A DNA stretch of 8,477 bases from contig SDNM01000056.1 in assembly GCA_004524385.1 (NCBI GenBank), positions 1 to 8,477 on the forward strand, given 5' to 3'. Below are positions 6,198-8,477 of this stretch, piece by piece. The notes below the pieces were generated by a model. The model ran no database searches, was not told where the DNA came from, and saw only the letters and a list, made by a program, of their open reading frames with translations. Position 1 is the stretch's first letter, and every line of letters starts with the position of its first letter. The DNA is from Promethearchaeota archaeon. GTDB lineage: Archaea > Asgardarchaeota > Lokiarchaeia > Sigyniarchaeales > SOKP01. Both the position numbers and the translations under genes were made by a program.

Positions 6198-6737
6198 ATG
6201 GCAAAACAAGATGAAGTAAATGTAAAGGATTGGATAGTCCTCTCTACCACATTGATAGGCGCTCTTTTAACGATACTTGCTTTAATTTGGCAGTTCAAAC
6301 CTAAACATGGGATAATCACTGTAACTTTTTTGTTAATGATGGCTTTTATTTTATTTATTAATTCAGTAACCGCAAATTCAAGAGCACATTATGAATCTCA
6401 ATTTGAAGAAATATCTGCAAAGAAAATTAAGAGATTTATTAACTTTGCGGAATATACCTTTGGGCTTGGATTTACGTTTGTTATAATTGGATTTGTTATT
6501 CTTGGTTATAAATATTTAATAGATTTCACTAATGGACACATTATGGCATTGATCCTTCCGGTTGTAATTCTTTTATTAGCTTGGATATTGATGTTTATTT
6601 ACAATATAATCAGTTATAGTGGTGGTAAGGGATTAAAAGTAGTAAGGAATTTGAAACGGAATCTCTGGCTCTTAATAGAAATAGGATTTTTAGTTTTAAT
6701 AATTCTCGATTATTATCAAGTTTTTAAAATTATATAA
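6198..6737 (+). CDS. Five-helix membrane protein of unknown function
   Basis: I do not recognise this 179-aa protein. It has five hydrophobic segments: about residues 12-32 (starting WIVLSTTLIGAL), 38-58, 86-110 (FGLGFTFVIIGFVILGY), 113-138 and 154-175. A short soluble stretch between the second and third segments (about 60-85, ESQFEEISAKKIKRF) is charged. No signal-peptide cleavage site, enzyme motif or transporter signature can be seen. The start is secured by the TGAGGT site and an upstream TATA box; a T11 terminator follows, so it is probably transcribed alone. It is divergent from the sirtuin gene, sharing 155 bases of promoter DNA, which allows co-regulation but does not show it. Confidence 0.8.
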   Translation: MAKQDEVNVKDWIVLSTTLIGALLTILALIWQFKPKHGIITVTFLLMMAFILFINSVTANSRAHYESQFEEISAKKIKRFINFAEYTFGLGFTFVIIGFVILGYKYLIDFTNGHIMALILPVVILLLAWILMFIYNIISYSGGKGLKVVRNLKRNLWLLIEIGFLVLIILDYYQVFKII

Positions 6738-6747
6738 TTCATATTCA

Positions 6748-6758
6748 TTTTTTTTTTT
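6748..6758 (+). terminator. T11 terminator after the five-helix membrane protein gene
   Basis: An uninterrupted run of 11 T begins 11 bases after the stop codon, typical of archaeal intrinsic termination. It separates this gene from the dehydratase operon. Confidence 0.65.
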
Positions 6759-6784
6759 CTGAGAACTAATATTTAAAAAAAAAC

Positions 6785-6792
6785 ATATATAT
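6785..6792 (+). promoter_or_regulatory. Possible TATA box of the dehydratase-like operon
   Basis: ATATATAT lies 30-37 bases before ATG 6822, giving a predicted leader of only a few bases. The surroundings are nearly pure A/T, so the call is weak. Confidence 0.35.
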
Positions 6793-6821
6793 CATTAAAT
6801 ATTTCCAAGAGAACTATTACT

Positions 6822-7313
6822 ATGGCAGAAAATAACATATCAAAAGCAGAAGAACTTAACAGACAGTTAAAAAAAAATGTAGAAGAAATAGGATTTTATG
6901 AATTTAAACCAGATGATAAAGAGATAGCAAAATTCTGTGATTTGATAAGTGATGATAATTTAATTTATCTTGACAATAAAGCGGCAAATAAAGCAGGATT
7001 CGATGATAAAGTTATCCCCCCAAGTTATATGACGAGCCTAACGAATCCTTTAGTTCAACTTATTCTTACTAAAGGTGGTCCACATTTATTCTCAAAATTA
7101 ATTAAGGCATTTATACATGTAGGGTCAGAAATTGAATTCTTTAAACCAATGACAATGAATAAAAAATATAAAATCAAAACGGAATTATCAGAGCCGATTA
7201 AAAAATCAGGTAAAAAAGGCGTCTATTATAATATTATTTTTAAATTATCTGTTTTAGATGAAAACAATATTGTTTATGCTGTAGATAATCATGATTGTTT
7301 TTTCAAATTATAG
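6822..7313 (+). CDS. HadA-like MaoC/FAS1-type dehydratase subunit (hot-dog fold)
   Basis: 163 aa, similar to the N-terminal half of MaoC-type dehydratases (FAS1-like dehydratase family) and to the HadA subunit of the mycobacterial HadAB (3R)-hydroxyacyl-ACP dehydratase. The key stretch is FCDLISDDNLIYLD (38-51), then AANKAGFDDKVIPPSYM (54-70). It matches the HadA pattern GDDNPIYxD...AAxxAG...APP, where a catalytic subunit would have His in place of Tyr49. This subunit is therefore probably not catalytic and acts as the substrate-binding partner of the next gene's product (inference). The next gene starts 24 bases downstream, so the two form an operon. Substrate could be a 3-hydroxyacyl-CoA or acyl-ACP; the sequence does not say. 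Confidence 0.75.
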   Translation: MAENNISKAEELNRQLKKNVEEIGFYEFKPDDKEIAKFCDLISDDNLIYLDNKAANKAGFDDKVIPPSYMTSLTNPLVQLILTKGGPHLFSKLIKAFIHVGSEIEFFKPMTMNKKYKIKTELSEPIKKSGKKGVYYNIIFKLSVLDENNIVYAVDNHDCFFKL

Positions 7314-7323
7314 AAAGTCAAAT

Positions 7324-7329
7324 AGGAAG
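7324..7329 (+). promoter_or_regulatory. Ribosome binding site AGGAAG deciding the start at 7338
   Basis: AGGAAG ends eight bases before ATG 7338 but directly abuts an alternative GTG at 7329. Spacing therefore favours ATG 7338. Confidence 0.5.
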
Positions 7330-7337
7330 TGTTTATA

Positions 7338-7754
7338 ATGATTACAAAAAAAATAGAAATAGGGCAAGAGATTCCATCTTTCAAAGTTAAAATGGAAAAA
7401 AAAACCTATAAGCAATACAACAAATTAGCAAAGGAAATCAATCCTATGCATCTTAGCAAATTATATGTTCGTCGGTTGGGCTATAAAGACGTTCTTATAG
7501 CCGGGAATTTTTTATTTTCTTTCGTTCCTAAATGGATTATTGATTGGATTGATGGTAATATAAATGCATTATCTGGTATAACGATTAAATTTGAGAATCC
7601 AGTTTATCCTAACGATGAAATAATATTTAATGGAAAAGTTATTGATATTAAGCATGAAGACGACAGAAAAGTCGTACTTTGTGAATATCACGTTGAAAAA
7701 ATAGATAATAAAAAAGTAATGAGTGGAACGGTTAATTTATCTTTTTCAAAATGA
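7338..7754 (+). CDS. HadB-like MaoC dehydratase subunit (hot-dog fold)
   Basis: 138 aa from ATG 7338; GTG 7329 would add three residues. It has the MaoC hydratase-2 layout: a long hot-dog helix with AKEINPMH (31-38), then LGYKDVLIAGNF (47-58) and the strands GITIKFENPVYPNDEI and VMSGTVNLSF. The family motif GDxNPxH supplies a catalytic Asp and His five residues apart. Here His38 is kept but Asp is Glu33, and the later AHG motif reads AGN. It pairs with the HadA-like gene upstream, as HadB does in mycobacteria, so a heterodimeric (3R)-hydroxyacyl dehydratase or enoyl hydratase is the best guess. The Glu may still act as base, or the pair may have another function. Only 14 bases separate it from the convergent PHP gene. 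Confidence 0.75.
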   Translation: MITKKIEIGQEIPSFKVKMEKKTYKQYNKLAKEINPMHLSKLYVRRLGYKDVLIAGNFLFSFVPKWIIDWIDGNINALSGITIKFENPVYPNDEIIFNGKVIDIKHEDDRKVVLCEYHVEKIDNKKVMSGTVNLSFSK

Positions 7755-7768
7755 TAAAAAACTCCATT

Positions 7769-8477
7769 TTATCTATTTTTCAATCGTTTTAAGAAGAGTT
7801 TAAAATTTTTTTCGAGCTTATAAATTTCAATCATTTTTAATGGTTCTTCAATAAAATCTAACCCATTTGAATTATGTGCATCGCTTCCTATCGCTACATA
7901 TATATTATGTTCTTTTAATTTCTTAAAAAACAATTCATTTTTTCTAGAGAAGTATTCATAATAACTTGAGTTAAATTCATAATAAATTTTAAACTCTTTG
8001 AGAAAATACATTAATGAATCTAAACCTTGATAGATAAAATTAGAAGGATCAAAATGAGCTAATCCTAAAATTGGAAACTTATTATTAATGGGATTTAATT
8101 TTTTCCAATATTCAATTATATTTCTAACATAAGCCACGCCCTCAGGAGTTTCTAAATACTCAAATAAAATTATATCAAAATCTTGAGGTCTGATAAGTTT
8201 CTTTATTACCCTTTCTGAGCTTCCTATATCTATTTCAATTCCCTTAAAAAGTCTCAGATTTTTATTGTTGTTCTTTAAATATCTCTGGCAATTTTCAATT
8301 TTAATAAAGTAATCCTCAATTTTTTCAGCTGAATTTAGAGTAGGAATTACATTACTTTTCCAGGAATCTGAAAAATGGTCTGTAATAGCAAGATGGTTTA
8401 AGTTTAATTTAACTGCTTGGGTTACCATCTGTTTAATACTATTTTTTCCATCGGAAAAAACTGTATGAGTATGTAAA
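7769..8477 (-). CDS. PHP-domain metal-dependent phosphoesterase, N-terminus outside the window
   Basis: A PHP-domain hydrolase of the histidinol-phosphatase/YcdX-like type (COG1387), usually a phosphatase or phosphodiesterase with a metal cluster. The longest ATG frame would start at 8428, but the reading frame stays open to the window edge and supplies the essential first motif, LHTHTVFSDGKNSIKQ, so the true start lies just beyond 8477. Later metal-binding motifs are all visible: AITDH, a Glu in FKGIEIDIG, GLAHFD and IGSDAHNS. The C-terminal part ends with a Lys-rich LKRLKNR. Specific substrate unknown; no histidine-biosynthesis genes lie nearby. Convergent with the dehydratase operon. Confidence 0.85.
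   Translation of the reverse strand, partial: LHTHTVFSDGKNSIKQMVTQAVKLNLNHLAITDHFSDSWKSNVIPTLNSAEKIEDYFIKIENCQRYLKNNNKNLRLFKGIEIDIGSSERVIKKLIRPQDFDIILFEYLETPEGVAYVRNIIEYWKKLNPINNKFPILGLAHFDPSNFIYQGLDSLMYFLKEFKIYYEFNSSYYEYFSRKNELFFKKLKEHNIYVAIGSDAHNSNGLDFIEEPLKMIEIYKLEKNFKLFLKRLKNR

Overview
The window is AT-rich and reads as archaeal. It carries a PIN-domain/PilT-type ATPase of the archaeal PINA family and an EndA-type tRNA splicing endonuclease subunit. It also has TATA boxes about 25 bases upstream of start codons, which fits leaderless transcripts, and T-run terminators. The mixture of a SIRT6/7-like sirtuin, a HadAB-like dehydratase pair and very low GC would suit an Asgard (Promethearchaeota-type) genome. 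That placement is an inference and not proven by any single gene.

Left part (1-3823, all + strand): an EndA-like subunit (71-676) in which the catalytic His position is Ser; a 15-codon duplicate of the first codons of the PIN-ATPase gene (666-710) overlapping its 3' end; a membrane-anchored Asp-box beta-propeller protein (782-1942); then the intact PIN-ATPase gene (2174-3823). The fragment suggests that endA and a PIN-ATPase gene were once directly adjacent and overlapping, and that about 1.46 kb carrying the propeller gene now separates them.

Middle (3824-6197, - strand): an MFS transporter (3868-5154), convergent with the PIN-ATPase gene and separated from it by T-runs facing both ways, then a sirtuin (5284-6042). 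Both have TATA boxes that argue for internal ATG starts over the longest open frames. The sirtuin shares a divergent promoter region with the next gene.

Right part (6198-8477): a five-helix membrane protein of unknown function (6198-6737) with a clear ribosome binding site and a T11 terminator; a two-gene operon of hot-dog/MaoC-type proteins (6822-7313, 7338-7754) resembling the HadA/HadB halves of a (3R)-hydroxyacyl dehydratase; and, convergent with it, a PHP-domain metallohydrolase (7769 to beyond 8477) whose N-terminus lies outside the window. No rRNA, tRNA, CRISPR array or transposase gene was seen.

The most notable observations are the PIN-gene start fragment and what it implies about the inserted segment, the His-to-Ser change in EndA, the apparent absence of a recognisable KH GxxG loop in the PIN-ATPase, and the altered active-site residues in the HadAB-like pair.
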